NCBI GenBank assembly: GCA_016187335.1
Contig: JACPJW010000001.1
Location: forward strand, 192,547-256,546
Direction of reading: 5' to 3'
DNA length: 64,000 bases
Source: Candidatus Aenigmatarchaeota archaeon
GTDB taxonomy: Archaea; Aenigmatarchaeota; Aenigmatarchaeia; GW2011-AR5
Shown: piece after piece, positions 1-7,917 of the stretch
How the letters are laid out: each line of letters opens with the position of its first letter
Position numbering within the stretch: position 1 is the first letter of the stretch
Position numbers and translations under genes: made by a program
Notes under the pieces: generated by a model
What the model saw: the letters and a program-made list of their open reading frames with translations, nothing else
Database searches by the model: none
Told to the model about the DNA's origin: nothing

Positions 1-372
1 AATCTTTGCTCCCCGCTTTTCCGCGGCGTCAAAAATAGTTTTTGAACCCAGATAATTCACTTTATACATTAGGTCTTCGTCAACATTGCGCGCCTGCGCT
101 ATTGCCGCCAGGTGGAAAACAGCCTTGCATCCCTGCATTGCAATTCTGACGTCTTCCTCGCTCCTGATGTCGCCGGCAATGAACTTTGCCTTCGGATTTC
201 TTGCAGAAACCAAAGGTTTCTGAAGACTCAGGAAAGTCTTTGGAGAATCTTTGCTTTCCTCGAGTTTTGGCTGTGCATTGTCCATAACAATAACTTCATT
301 TCCGTTTTCTACCAGTTTATTGACAAGGTGCGTCCCGATGAATCCGGAGCCGCCTGTCACTAGAACTTTCAT
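1..372 (-). CDS. NAD-dependent epimerase/dehydratase, N-terminal part (cut by window edge)
   Basis: The protein starts [17 protein letters not shown], the GxxGxxG nucleotide-binding motif of extended short-chain dehydrogenases, and later has the family motifs GDIR and VFHLAAIA. Members use NAD(P) to epimerise or dehydrate nucleotide sugars. The C-terminal part, with the YxxxK catalytic pair, lies outside the window, so the substrate cannot be told. The start ATG overlaps the stop of the upstream HAD gene (ATGA, 4 bases), so the two are cotranscribed. After the second beta strand (about residues 32-60) there is an in-frame insertion that at the DNA level (about 198-266) is two hairpins of the repeat family seen elsewhere in this window; that part of the protein is probably a variable surface loop. 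Confidence 0.88.
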   Translation of the reverse strand, partial: MKVLVTGGSGFIGTHLVNKLVENGNEVIVMDNAQPKLEESKDSPKTFLSLQKPLVSARNPKAKFIAGDIRSEEDVRIAMQGCKAVFHLAAIAQARNVDEDLMYKVNYLGSKTIFDAAEKRGAKI

Positions 373-1016
373 TCAATCATCCCCAGAATTTCCTCAAGCG
401 ATTTTATGCTTACTGTTGCCCCGACATCTATTAAATGTTCTCCCCTTTCTATGTTCACGTCAAGGACTCCCGCAGCTTTTGCCGCTTCCGTGTCGTCCGG
501 CCCGTTGCCGACAAAAACGGCTTCATTGCTTTTGGCGCCGAGCATTCTCAGGCATTCGTTTATGCCCTCGGGATGCGGCTTCGGCTTTACTTTGACGCTC
601 AGATCCCTGTTAAAGGCCACGACAATTGCGTCAAATTCTATCCCGTGAGAACGCAGTATGTCGACTTCGTGCTCGGCCATGTGGAAGACGGCATTGGTGA
701 CGATGCCGAGCTTTATGCCCTTTTCCGCAAGCTTTCTCAAAACCCAGCAGTCGCCGTAGGGCTCAAGATGCTTTGTCCTTTCCTCTATGGTGTCGTATTC
801 AACGAATTTTCTCCAGAAATGCTCCGGGTTTATCCCGCCGTCTGTCATGATTTTTTCTTTTTCCGAGAGATTGCCGAACCATATCTTCTCTATGCTTTCC
901 TTCGTGGGCTTTATCCCCAGGTCGGCGCAGCATCTTCTGATCAGCTGTTCCAGATATTCAGGCTTCGTATGAACCAGCGTGCCGTCCAGGTCAAAGATGA
1001 CAGCCTTGATTGTCAT
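369..1016 (-). CDS. HAD-superfamily hydrolase (phosphoglycolate phosphatase-like)
   Basis: A 215-residue protein with the HAD motifs in order: DLDGTL (motif I, residues 9-14, with nucleophile and acid Asp), IVTNA (motif II, near 105), KPKPHP (motif III Lys, near 142) and [14 protein letters not shown] (motif IV, near 165). The cap between motifs I and II is helical, as in small-molecule phosphatases. Motif IV usually begins GD; here the first Asp is Asn, while the following DD pair is kept, so metal binding may rely on the second acid. It precedes the epimerase gene with a 4-base overlap, which suggests a joint role in sugar phosphate metabolism. The substrate cannot be read from sequence. 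Confidence 0.85.
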   Translation of the reverse strand: MTIKAVIFDLDGTLVHTKPEYLEQLIRRCCADLGIKPTKESIEKIWFGNLSEKEKIMTDGGINPEHFWRKFVEYDTIEERTKHLEPYGDCWVLRKLAEKGIKLGIVTNAVFHMAEHEVDILRSHGIEFDAIVVAFNRDLSVKVKPKPHPEGINECLRMLGAKSNEAVFVGNGPDDTEAAKAAGVLDVNIERGEHLIDVGATVSIKSLEEILGMIE

Positions 1017-1067
1017 TTTAGTAATCAGGAAAAGAAGGCTTAAAAGCTCTGCGCCGATGTTATTATT

Positions 1068-1256
1068 ATGGCAGAATATCTCGGCCGTATCCAGAGAGAT
1101 TTTAGAAGAGAAGGAAGACCCCTAGAAATAATGCATTTTTCCCTTATGCTTCCTGGGCAAGCAACAGAAAATGCAATGAAGGCTTACGGCGGGGAAATAA
1201 TAGGCTTAGGTTACGGCAACCCTCGCTCTCGCCGTCCGTATTATCAATCCCAGTAA
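1068..1256 (+). CDS. Small hypothetical protein, 62 aa
   Basis: I do not recognise this family. The ORF starts with ATG 22-29 bases after a TATA-like CTTAAAAG (1039-1046), the leaderless arrangement seen for other genes here. The protein is basic at both ends (RIQRDFRREGR near the start, RSRRPYY near the end) with a Gly-rich centre. There are no membrane segments and no Cys pairs. It is divergent from the HAD gene and convergent with Sec61-beta. It could be spurious, but promoter spacing and an open frame between two real genes favour it. Confidence 0.45.
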   Translation: MAEYLGRIQRDFRREGRPLEIMHFSLMLPGQATENAMKAYGGEIIGLGYGNPRSRRPYYQSQ

Positions 1257-1276
1257 AATCTGATGTTCCTTTCTTT

Positions 1277-1435
1277 TTACCCAAGGAACTTCAGGATGAA
1301 AACAAGCGCCGCGAAAACAGCGGATATGGCCACTACATGCACGGGCTTCAGCTTTATCCCTGCTTCCTCAACGTCGTAATACCTTATCAGGCCCGCAGTG
1401 CTCTGCGGCATCGTCTGCTTTTCTTTCTCGGACAT
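1277..1435 (-). CDS. Preprotein translocase Sec61-beta subunit
   Basis: A 52-residue tail-anchored protein. The N-terminal part (residues 10-32, QSTAGLIRYYDVEEAGIKLK) is the signature of archaeal Sec61-beta and is followed by a single membrane helix at residues 33-51. It is the small accessory subunit of the SecYE channel in the cytoplasmic membrane. Length and architecture match the archaeal family. A TATA-like TTATTAAAAC lies upstream on the minus strand near 1465. Confidence 0.9.
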   Translation of the reverse strand: MSEKEKQTMPQSTAGLIRYYDVEEAGIKLKPVHVVAISAVFAALVFILKFLG

Positions 1436-1492
1436 GGTTATCAGGAGAATATTGCCGGGTAATGTTTTAATAATTAATCTGAGGGCATTCCG

Positions 1493-1762
1493 TTAGTGCT
1501 TTTTATTCCTCACGCTGTAGTTGTGCCTTTTCAGGAAATCGGCGCGTGAGCGCAGCTGCTTCCTGTGGTCGTCAAGATTTTTTCTGAATTCGCGCAGCTT
1601 TTCCTCAATAACCGAAGACGCCTCGTCAAACTCATCCAGAAGGTTTTCTTTGTGGTAAGCTATTTCCTTTTTCGTCAGCGAGTTCTGCTTTTTCAGCAGG
1701 TTGTCAAGCTCGCTGATTGCTTCCTGCAAATTCTTCTTAGCTTTCACAAGTTCGGGCCACAT
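1493..1762 (-). CDS. Small coiled-coil protein, 89 aa
   Basis: A charged, Lys/Glu-rich protein beginning MWPELVKAKKN, with heptad-like hydrophobic spacing over residues 5-75 (LQEAISELDNLLKK and later VIEEKLREFRKNLDD), so probably a helical hairpin or coiled coil. I start it at ATG 1762 because the longer frame to 1861 runs into the end of the next upstream gene. No enzyme motif, signal peptide or membrane segment is visible. The function is unknown. Confidence 0.6.
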   Translation of the reverse strand: MWPELVKAKKNLQEAISELDNLLKKQNSLTKKEIAYHKENLLDEFDEASSVIEEKLREFRKNLDDHRKQLRSRADFLKRHNYSVRNKKH

Positions 1763-1799
1763 ATCAGATCTTGATTCTTTGATTAAATTTTTTAGGAAA

Positions 1800-2366
1800 T
1801 TATGGGTCGCCGAATACAGGCGTGAATCTGAGCGAAACTGCGCCGCCGGACGGCGCGGCAAATCTCTGGGAGAATGATGTGCCCCTCAGGAAATTAGAGC
1901 CCAAGCCAGGCTGGAACCTGTTCACAGAAATGCCCCCGGAAATAGCACTTTTGTCGCCAAATTTCGGCTCGATCCTGTTCAAAGAAACGCCTGCGGAGAA
2001 AGGCTTTCTTTCCCCTTCAGCAAAGCTCGGCTCGATCCTGTTCACGGAAATTCCAAGGGAAACCTCGCCTCTCCTTGATTCAAATTGCGGTTCAAGTCTT
2101 CTCACGGATGCTTCCAGAGAAACGTCCCGGCGGGGGCGTTGTTCAAAAACAGGCTCAAGCCTTTTAAGAAAGATGCTCCCGGAAACGCCGCCGCTGAAAA
2201 TGCCGTCGTCAAATCGCGGCTCTGTGCGCCCTATGGAAAATGCAAGTTTAAAGCTGTCATGGGATGCGCTTGCTGCGGATGCAAAAAGAACCAGTGCCAG
2301 CGCAAAGAAGATGATAAAATTAATATGGTACAGGCGGAATTTTGAAGAAATTCTGGACATTCTCAT
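1800..2366 (-). CDS. Secreted protein with short repeated RIEPxF motifs
   Basis: The N terminus (residues 1-34) is a clear signal peptide: basic start, long hydrophobic stretch IIFFALALVLFASAASAS, small residues at the likely cleavage site. The mature part is about six copies of an 18-26-residue unit with core S-h-x-R-h-E-P-x-F (SIGRTEPRF, FLKRLEPVF, SVRRLEPQF, SVNRIEPSF, SLNRIEPKF, SVNRFQPGL), Gly/Ser-rich and likely beta-structured. I know no family with this unit. A surface or wall-associated role is inferred from export and repetition only. At the DNA level the repeats are diverged, so they are old and kept under protein-level selection. Confidence 0.75.
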   Translation of the reverse strand: MRMSRISSKFRLYHINFIIFFALALVLFASAASASHDSFKLAFSIGRTEPRFDDGIFSGGVSGSIFLKRLEPVFEQRPRRDVSLEASVRRLEPQFESRRGEVSLGISVNRIEPSFAEGERKPFSAGVSLNRIEPKFGDKSAISGGISVNRFQPGLGSNFLRGTSFSQRFAAPSGGAVSLRFTPVFGDP

Positions 2367-2423
2367 GAAAAGAATAAAGCAGGAAAGGTTTTTAAGATAA
2401 AAATCAAGCTATTTCGTTTGGTT

Positions 2424-2861
2424 CTATTTTGGATTTCCTAGATTTGCAGGCGTTTTTTTCGCTTTTCTGAGGTAATCAACGCCATAGCCGACTAAGTGAG
2501 CGGCGAATGGAACCAGTATTGTTGATGTAAAATCATTGTTAGTTGTAGCTCCAATAAACGGCGATGCAAGAGGAGCCACTTTTCCGGCATAGTCAACTAA
2601 TTTCCATCTGTCTTCTCTGGCAAGTCTCCAAAGGTATCTTGGAAAATTTTCTCCTTCATGTCTGTTTCTCTTGAAATCGTTATAAACTCCCCATCCTTCA
2701 AAAGCACCGTACAAGCCAAAAGGTTCGGCTACAGAATTCGCAAAACCGTTTCTTACAGGAGCCTGCTGGTTTGCAAACCAATATCCCCCGCCGCCTAATA
2801 TTCCTAAAGCAGAGCCAACTCTTCCTAAATCATGTGTAAATCTAATACCTCGTTTAGCCAT
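2424..2861 (-). CDS. Hypothetical membrane-associated protein, 145 aa
   Basis: Not a family I recognise. Basic start MAKRGIRF, a Gly-rich hydrophobic patch (residues 17-29, ALGILGGGGYWFA) and a hydrophobic stretch near 110-128 (FTSTILVPFAAHLVGYGV). The middle is polar and aromatic. A TATA-like stretch lies upstream (sense CTTTAAATAGTTAC around 2905-2918). Monocistronic by spacing. Several small proteins of this general type occur in the window. Confidence 0.6.
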   Translation of the reverse strand: MAKRGIRFTHDLGRVGSALGILGGGGYWFANQQAPVRNGFANSVAEPFGLYGAFEGWGVYNDFKRNRHEGENFPRYLWRLAREDRWKLVDYAGKVAPLASPFIGATTNNDFTSTILVPFAAHLVGYGVDYLRKAKKTPANLGNPK

Positions 2862-2966
2862 TCAAACCACATCCTTATCTTATTACTACCTTTTAGTAAC
2901 TATTTAAAGATTTCCGTGGCGTAACAAATAATCATTTTCCGGGAAAAAGGAAATAAAAGAAAAAAA

Positions 2967-3239
2967 TTACTTCCACTTGCCTGACCAGTTCCATATCCAG
3001 GCGAAGACCCAGCCAACCGCTGCGCCGCCGGCAAAGGAAAGGACGACGAGCTCAGCTGCCGTAACAGGGTCAAATGCAGCCACCGTTGCAGGAACCCTCA
3101 TGAAATGAAGGCCAAGCTTGAAGTCGACAAGCCACTGGCCAAGCCCTGCAGCAACAAGCGCGGCCCATACAAGGTGCGCTAATGAAGCTGCCGTTCCCAA
3201 GGCAACAGCCGTTCTTTTCGGGTTTAGTTTTTCTGCCAT
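2967..3239 (-). CDS. Small membrane protein, 90 aa, three predicted helices
   Basis: Hydrophobic segments at about residues 13-33, 46-56 and 61-82 (ELVVLSFAGGAAVGWVFAWIW), with basic ends (MAEKLNPKR and SGKWK). I do not recognise a function. It ends just after a short A-rich stretch near 2957 and begins 60 bases from the FBP promoter region, with which it is divergent. Confidence 0.65.
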   Translation of the reverse strand: MAEKLNPKRTAVALGTAASLAHLVWAALVAAGLGQWLVDFKLGLHFMRVPATVAAFDPVTAAELVVLSFAGGAAVGWVFAWIWNWSGKWK

Positions 3240-3301
3240 AAGATTTTTTTACATTTTGTTGTTATTAAAAGCCGGTAACACGGCTTTCCGGAAAAATAGC
3301 T

Positions 3302-3418
3302 ATTTAAACTTGCGCATAAAAGTATGAAAAAGTATGATAATTAAATCTTTTGGTTATCATATATGAAATAGTATGATATGCTCTTGATTTTCTGGCTTTC
3401 CTGGATTGGTGGATCGGC
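3302..3418 (+). promoter_or_regulatory. Promoter region of the gluconeogenic cluster
   Basis: An AT-rich segment before the FBP gene with three spaced copies of a GTATGA word (near 3329, 3339 and 3372) and the partial inverted form ATCATA (near 3357). Repeated words of this type upstream of a metabolic operon suggest a regulator site. The binding protein is unknown. Confidence 0.35.
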
Positions 3419-4513
3419 ATGAAAATAACATTAAGCGCGATAAAAGCTGACATAGGCGCGGTGGGCGGGCACACGAAGCCGAGCATGGAAGTGCTCAATG
3501 CCGTGAAGAAAGTCGTTGCTGAAAAAAAGGAAATCCTCATTGACAGCTACATAGGCTACACGGGCGACGACATACACATTCTCATGAGCCATGTCCGCGG
3601 GCCGAACAATCCTGATGTTCATAAACTGGCCTTTGACGCTTTCATGGAAGGGACGGCCGTCGCAAAGGACCAGGGACTGTACGGCGCGGGCCAGGACCTG
3701 CTCAAGACGGCTTTTTCCGGCAACGTCCGCGGGCTTGGCCCCGGCTCGGCTGAGCTGGAATTTGAGGAAAGGCCTAACGAGGCTGTCCTGCTGATACCTG
3801 CCGACAAAACGGAACCCGGCGCGTTCAACCTGCCCCTGTATTATGCTTTTGTGGAAGTATCGCGCTCGCCGGGCCTGATTCTGAGCGACGACATGAGAAA
3901 AGGCGCGGTATTCACGATAATGGACGTCTCGCACACAGAAGCGGACAAAGTGATTGAATTAAAAACCCCGGAAGAATACATAGAAATCGCTTCGCTGCTC
4001 TTCAATCCGCACAGGTATGTCATTGAAAAAATCCGCTCAAGGAGCAACGGCCAGGATATAGCTGCCGTCAGCACGTCAAGGCTCCACAACATCAGCGGGA
4101 AATATTCCGGAAAGGACGACCCTATAGCTTTGGTGCGCGTTCAGCGTCCTTTCCTTGCAACGGAAGAAGTCGGCGCGATGTTCCGCTATGCCCACTACGT
4201 CGCCGGCGATACGCGCGGCAGCCACAACCTCGCGCTCATGCCCGTGCCGCTCAACACGCCTTCTTCGGTTTATTACTGCAACCCCATAGTCAGCGGGATG
4301 TATTTCTCGATGCACAACGGAAAGTTCACCGCAACGGGCGACGCGTTCGCGGACCCCGTGTTTGACGAGGTGCGCAGGCTTGCTGTCACAAAATCTTTCA
4401 TGATGCGCGACAACGGGTTCGTGATGCCGTCAATGCTCCCGATGGAAGAGATAGAATACACGATACTTGCGGAGAAGCTGAAAGAGCTTGACAGGAGATT
4501 CACGACAAGGTGA
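3419..4513 (+). CDS. fbp: Fructose-1,6-bisphosphate aldolase/phosphatase (archaeal type V)
   Basis: A 364-residue protein matching the bifunctional archaeal FBP aldolase/phosphatase throughout: N-terminal MKITLSAIKADIGAVGGH with the metal-binding Asp and His, DKTEPGAFNLPLYYAF in the middle, and YAHYVAGDTRGSHNLALMPVP near residue 270. The enzyme condenses DHAP and GAP to FBP and then hydrolyses it to fructose 6-phosphate, a one-way gluconeogenic step. Full family length. It is directly followed by phosphoglycerate kinase (stop to start 4 bases) and then GAPDH, so this operon encodes lower gluconeogenesis. Confidence 0.95.
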   Translation: MKITLSAIKADIGAVGGHTKPSMEVLNAVKKVVAEKKEILIDSYIGYTGDDIHILMSHVRGPNNPDVHKLAFDAFMEGTAVAKDQGLYGAGQDLLKTAFSGNVRGLGPGSAELEFEERPNEAVLLIPADKTEPGAFNLPLYYAFVEVSRSPGLILSDDMRKGAVFTIMDVSHTEADKVIELKTPEEYIEIASLLFNPHRYVIEKIRSRSNGQDIAAVSTSRLHNISGKYSGKDDPIALVRVQRPFLATEEVGAMFRYAHYVAGDTRGSHNLALMPVPLNTPSSVYYCNPIVSGMYFSMHNGKFTATGDAFADPVFDEVRRLAVTKSFMMRDNGFVMPSMLPMEEIEYTILAEKLKELDRRFTTR

Positions 4514-4517
4514 TGCC

Positions 4518-5717
4518 ATGCTCAGCGGCTCGATAGTTTTTGACAAGGTTGACATAAACGTGCCTACGGACAATTTGGGCAATATAACGGACACGCAGAA
4601 GATTGACGACGCGGCAAAGTCAATATCGTGGTGTTTCCTCAACGGCGCCCACGCTGTTGTCGTACTTTCCCACCAGGGAAGAAAAAAAGATGAATCCACA
4701 AGAAAGCACTGCGATGCCTTAAGGAAATATTTCCAGAAAGTGGTTTTCACCAAAAGGCACGGCGAGGAAGCCGTGAAGGCAATCGCCGACTCTGAGAGGG
4801 GGACAATAATTGTTCTCGAAAACCTGCGCAGCGACGACGAGGAAAAGGATTACTCGGTTGTCACGGAAACGAACATCTACAGGACTTTGAAAGCCGTGGA
4901 AGAAAAGACGGAAAGAAAGGTCATTTTTGTAAAGGATGATTTTGCGACTTCCCACAGGAAGGACTTGTGCACTTACGGGCTGCCTATGCAGCTGAAGAAG
5001 GAAGGCTACCACGTAATAGCCGGCCCGCTGCTGAGGGAGGAGACGGAAAATTCCAGGGTGACCATGGAAAAGCTGAGGGACGGCAACGTAGTGTGCATAT
5101 GGGGCGGGAAAAAGTTTGAGGATTACCTTAACATTTTCCGTCCATTTTTGGAGAAATACCCTAACTCCATTGTGCTCACATCCGGTCCGCTGTCGCTGCT
5201 GATACACAAGGCGATGGGCAGGGAAATAGGCGAGAACGAGAAATTCTTTGAAATCATCCCGGAGCTTCTGATAGAAGCTGTTCCTCTGGTAAGGAAATTC
5301 AAGGGAAGGATTTTAACCCCTGTTGATTACTACGTGTCCAACCATCACGGCAGGACTATCGTATCGTCCAAGGCTATAGAGGGAGTAATCTACGACATCG
5401 GGCCGAAAACAGTTGAGCTCTATACGAACATAATCAGGGAGAACCCTAATTCCGTTATTCTGGGCAACGGTCCGCTGGGGGAATACGAAAAGGAAGAGAA
5501 CAGGAAGGGCACTATAGAAGTCTATGCAGAAGTTTTCAGGAATGAAAATAAAAACTTCATCATCGGCGGCGGCGGCGACTTCAACGCCATGATGAAGCTG
5601 CTGAAATTAAGGCCCGACGTGATGAGCAACGGCGGAAAAGCATTCTTGGAATGCGTCGTGAAAGGCTCTCTTCCGGGGCTTGAGCCGTGCCAGATTGAGA
5701 TTGCAAAAACGGTGTAG
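4518..5717 (+). CDS. pgk: Phosphoglycerate kinase
   Basis: About 399 residues. Visible family blocks: DKVDINVPTDN and ITDTQKIDDA (3-phosphoglycerate side), VVLSHQGR, the arginine-rich KDDFATSHRKD, then GNGPLGEYE and the nucleotide-side IIGGGGDFNAMM. It transfers phosphate between 1,3-bisphosphoglycerate and ADP. I use ATG 4518, preceded by AAGGTGAT, rather than the longer open frame that overlaps the FBP gene. The sequence is divergent (SHQGRKKDES where SHLGRP is usual) but motifs are intact. Confidence 0.93.
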   Translation: MLSGSIVFDKVDINVPTDNLGNITDTQKIDDAAKSISWCFLNGAHAVVVLSHQGRKKDESTRKHCDALRKYFQKVVFTKRHGEEAVKAIADSERGTIIVLENLRSDDEEKDYSVVTETNIYRTLKAVEEKTERKVIFVKDDFATSHRKDLCTYGLPMQLKKEGYHVIAGPLLREETENSRVTMEKLRDGNVVCIWGGKKFEDYLNIFRPFLEKYPNSIVLTSGPLSLLIHKAMGREIGENEKFFEIIPELLIEAVPLVRKFKGRILTPVDYYVSNHHGRTIVSSKAIEGVIYDIGPKTVELYTNIIRENPNSVILGNGPLGEYEKEENRKGTIEVYAEVFRNENKNFIIGGGGDFNAMMKLLKLRPDVMSNGGKAFLECVVKGSLPGLEPCQIEIAKTV

Positions 5718-5738
5718 TTGAGCGGAAGCGTGTAAAAA

Positions 5739-5993
5739 ATGCGGTGCGGCGGTTATTCAAATACGAATCCGAGGCAAAACAGGCACAGTTATGCAGCACG
5801 CATCCCGGATAATTTACAAAAGAACGCCAAGCCGTTCTATTTTGCCCTTCCAAAATACCAGGTGATAAATTGGATGGGAGAAAGCGGAATCAGGCTGGCT
5901 CCTGAAAATGTGAAAGAAGCAGGAAGCTATGAATGCGTTGCATGGCTGACCAGAGGACAGTTCAGAAAATTCTGGAACAAAGTGGTTGCATGA
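5739..5993 (+). CDS. Hypothetical protein between pgk and gap, 84 aa
   Basis: Unrecognised. An open frame fills the space between phosphoglycerate kinase and GAPDH and ends with TGA overlapping the GAPDH start ATGA, a spacing typical of translational coupling. The C-terminal half (INWMGESGIRLAPENVKEAG) looks like ordinary protein; the N-terminal 30 residues are less convincing, so an internal start at 5871 is possible. No Cys pairs or membrane segments. Confidence 0.5.
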   Translation: MRCGGYSNTNPRQNRHSYAARIPDNLQKNAKPFYFALPKYQVINWMGESGIRLAPENVKEAGSYECVAWLTRGQFRKFWNKVVA

Positions 5994-7006
5994 TAAACGT
6001 TTGCGTCAACGGCTACGGGACAATCGGGAAAAGGGTGGCCGATGCGGCGAAAGCCCATAGCAAGATAAGGCTGGTGGGCGTCAGCAAATATTCCGCAGAC
6101 GCTGATGCCAGTATAGCAAGGATGCAGGGCATAGATGTTTTCGTGCCCAAGGAATCCGCGGGCGCTTTTGAATCAAAGGGAGTGGAAGTGAGCGGCACTG
6201 TTGAAGAATTGCTCGATAAGGCGGATTCTATAGTCGACGCGTCCCCTGACGGGGTGGGCAGGAAAAACAGGGTGGTTTACGAAGAAAAAGGAAAGAAGGC
6301 GGTTTTCCAGGGCGGCGAGGAAGCGGGTATAGGGCTCAGCTTCAACGCGCGCTCCAATTTCGAAAAAGCGCTGAACCAGAACTTTATCCGCGTTGTCAGC
6401 TGCAACACGACGGGATACTGCAGGATCCTGAAGCCGCTGACGGAAAGATACAAAATAAAGCATGTTTTCGCGTCGCTGATAAGGAGAGGCGCTGACCTGA
6501 ACGACGCGAAGGGCTCGCAGCTTAACAGCGTTGAGTGGAAGGCGAAAAGCCATCACGCGTCGGACGTTCAAAGCGTGATCGACGTGCCCATGAGCAGCAT
6601 CGCCTTCAAGGTTCCGCACACCCACTCGCACATCAATTCAATGTTCATAGAGTTTGACGGCGAAAAGCCGGGCAAGGACGACATTTACGAGCTGTTCAGG
6701 AACGAGAGGGTGGCCCTGCTCAATACTGCGGCAACCAGCTCGCAGATAGTTGAAGCCGCGCGCGACCTGGGGCTGAAGCGCTACGACATCTTCATGCCGT
6801 GCCTCCTTGTGAACACATACATGGCTAACGGAAATTCCGTTTTCCTTTCCTTTGCCGTTCCGCAGGAATCCATAGTAGTGCCTGAGAATATTGACGCGAT
6901 AATCGCGCAGAACAGCGCCATGAGCAGGGAAGAATCCATGCGCACCACGGACAAGCTGCTGGGCATACCTGACATAAAGGAAAAGCTGGAAAAGGCTTTC
7001 AGCTGA
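5990..7006 (+). CDS. gap: Glyceraldehyde-3-phosphate dehydrogenase, archaeal type II
   Basis: A 338-residue protein starting MINVCVNGYGTIGKRVADA (Rossmann GxGxxG) with the catalytic block SCNTTGYCRI near residue 140, whose Cys forms the thioester. This is the archaeal phosphorylating GAPDH, distinct from the bacterial class in length and motif context. It interconverts GAP and 1,3-bisphosphoglycerate with NAD(P). ATG 5990 is chosen because the nucleotide-binding fold begins there. Third enzyme of the FBP-PGK-GAPDH cluster. Confidence 0.95.
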   Translation: MINVCVNGYGTIGKRVADAAKAHSKIRLVGVSKYSADADASIARMQGIDVFVPKESAGAFESKGVEVSGTVEELLDKADSIVDASPDGVGRKNRVVYEEKGKKAVFQGGEEAGIGLSFNARSNFEKALNQNFIRVVSCNTTGYCRILKPLTERYKIKHVFASLIRRGADLNDAKGSQLNSVEWKAKSHHASDVQSVIDVPMSSIAFKVPHTHSHINSMFIEFDGEKPGKDDIYELFRNERVALLNTAATSSQIVEAARDLGLKRYDIFMPCLLVNTYMANGNSVFLSFAVPQESIVVPENIDAIIAQNSAMSREESMRTTDKLLGIPDIKEKLEKAFS

Positions 7007-7061
7007 AGCAAGGCAGAAATTATCACTATTCTTTTTTATCTCTTTGGTGCAGATTATCCTG

Positions 7062-7454
7062 ATGGAGCCAGAAGAAATACTGAAAAAATTCCGCGTCATC
7101 GCCGTAGTCGGCTGCTCTCGGAATGCAGAAAAGCCTTCGCACCGCGTGCCGGCTTATCTCAAAGAACGCGGCTACAAAATTATCCCGGTGAACCCGGGCG
7201 CTGAAGAGATTTTGGGCGAGAAATGCTATCCGTCGCTGCTTGACGTGCCGGATGAAATAGATGTCGTTGACATATTCAGGCCGTCCCAGGATGTTGGACC
7301 GGTAGTCGACGACGCGATAAAAAAAGATGTGAAAGTTGTGTGGATGCAGTCGGGAATTATCAACGAAAAAGCCGCCGAGAAAGCAAGGGCGGCTGGGCTG
7401 GCTGTGATAATGGACAAGTGCATGATGATTGAGCATGAAAAGATGGAATCTTGA
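7062..7454 (+). CDS. CoA-binding (YccU-type) protein
   Basis: A 130-residue single Rossmann-like domain: [27 protein letters not shown], then IIPVNPG and VWMQSGI, all typical of the CoA_binding_2 family related to succinyl-CoA synthetase alpha N-domains. The exact role is unknown. I start at ATG 7062 because a T-rich TATA-like TTTTTTATC (7032-7040) lies about 25 bases upstream, as expected for a leaderless archaeal gene; GTG 7047 is an alternative. Its stop overlaps the beginning of the msrB frame, so the two genes are coupled. Confidence 0.88.
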   Translation: MEPEEILKKFRVIAVVGCSRNAEKPSHRVPAYLKERGYKIIPVNPGAEEILGEKCYPSLLDVPDEIDVVDIFRPSQDVGPVVDDAIKKDVKVVWMQSGIINEKAAEKARAAGLAVIMDKCMMIEHEKMES

Positions 7455-7456
7455 CG

Positions 7457-7915
7457 ATGATGATTATGAAAAAGAAGCCGGCGCGCCGGGAAATGAAAAT
7501 GACGGTTTCCGATGACGAGTGGAAAAGGAAACTTCCGCCGGCTTGTTATCACATTCTCAGGGAGAAAGGAACAGAACCGGCATTCATAGGAAAATTTCTG
7601 CACAACAAGGAAAAGGGAGTGTATGTATGCGCAGGGTGCGGCTCTGAGCTTTTTAGCAGCGATACAAAGTTTGAATCAGGCACAGGATGGCCGTCATTTT
7701 TCAGTGCTGTGTCAAAAAATATAGAAACGAAAGAAGACCGAAGCCACAGCATGGTGCGGACAGAAGTTTTATGCAAAAAATGCGGCGGGCATCTGGGGCA
7801 TTTATTCGACGACGGACCAACAACAATCAGACGTGCCAATGGCACGTCGGTTCGTGCGACTGGTTTGCGTTATTGCATAAACTCGCTGGCGCTTGGTTTC
7901 AGGAAGAAGAAATAA
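7457..7915 (+). CDS. msrB: Peptide-methionine (R)-S-oxide reductase with an in-frame insertion
   Basis: MsrB repairs methionine-R-sulfoxide in proteins. Present: two zinc CxxC pairs (CAGC and CKKC), [18 protein letters not shown] and the catalytic Cys in LRYCINS. The family normally has DDGPxPTGLRYC; here about 13 extra residues ([13 protein letters not shown]) lie between DDGP and TGLRYC. The DNA of this insertion contains a perfect 8-bp palindrome hairpin (7830-7848). The catalytic Cys remains in frame. The insertion sits in the loop next to the active site and could affect activity, or be removed if it is an intron, which I cannot show. Start could also be the TTG at 7451 or a later ATG. 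Confidence 0.88.
   Translation: MMIMKKKPARREMKMTVSDDEWKRKLPPACYHILREKGTEPAFIGKFLHNKEKGVYVCAGCGSELFSSDTKFESGTGWPSFFSAVSKNIETKEDRSHSMVRTEVLCKKCGGHLGHLFDDGPTTIRRANGTSVRATGLRYCINSLALGFRKKK
7830..7848. repeat. Perfect palindrome inside msrB
   Basis: GACGTGCC, loop AAT, GGCACGTC: an 8-bp perfect hairpin inside codons that are absent from normal MsrB proteins. It marks the insertion as a palindromic element that kept the frame. Confidence 0.8.
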
Positions 7916-7917
7916 TT

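Noticed and set aside
3431-3934. Minus-strand ORF opposite the FBP aldolase/phosphatase
   Set aside because: Shadow frame of a strongly conserved enzyme gene.
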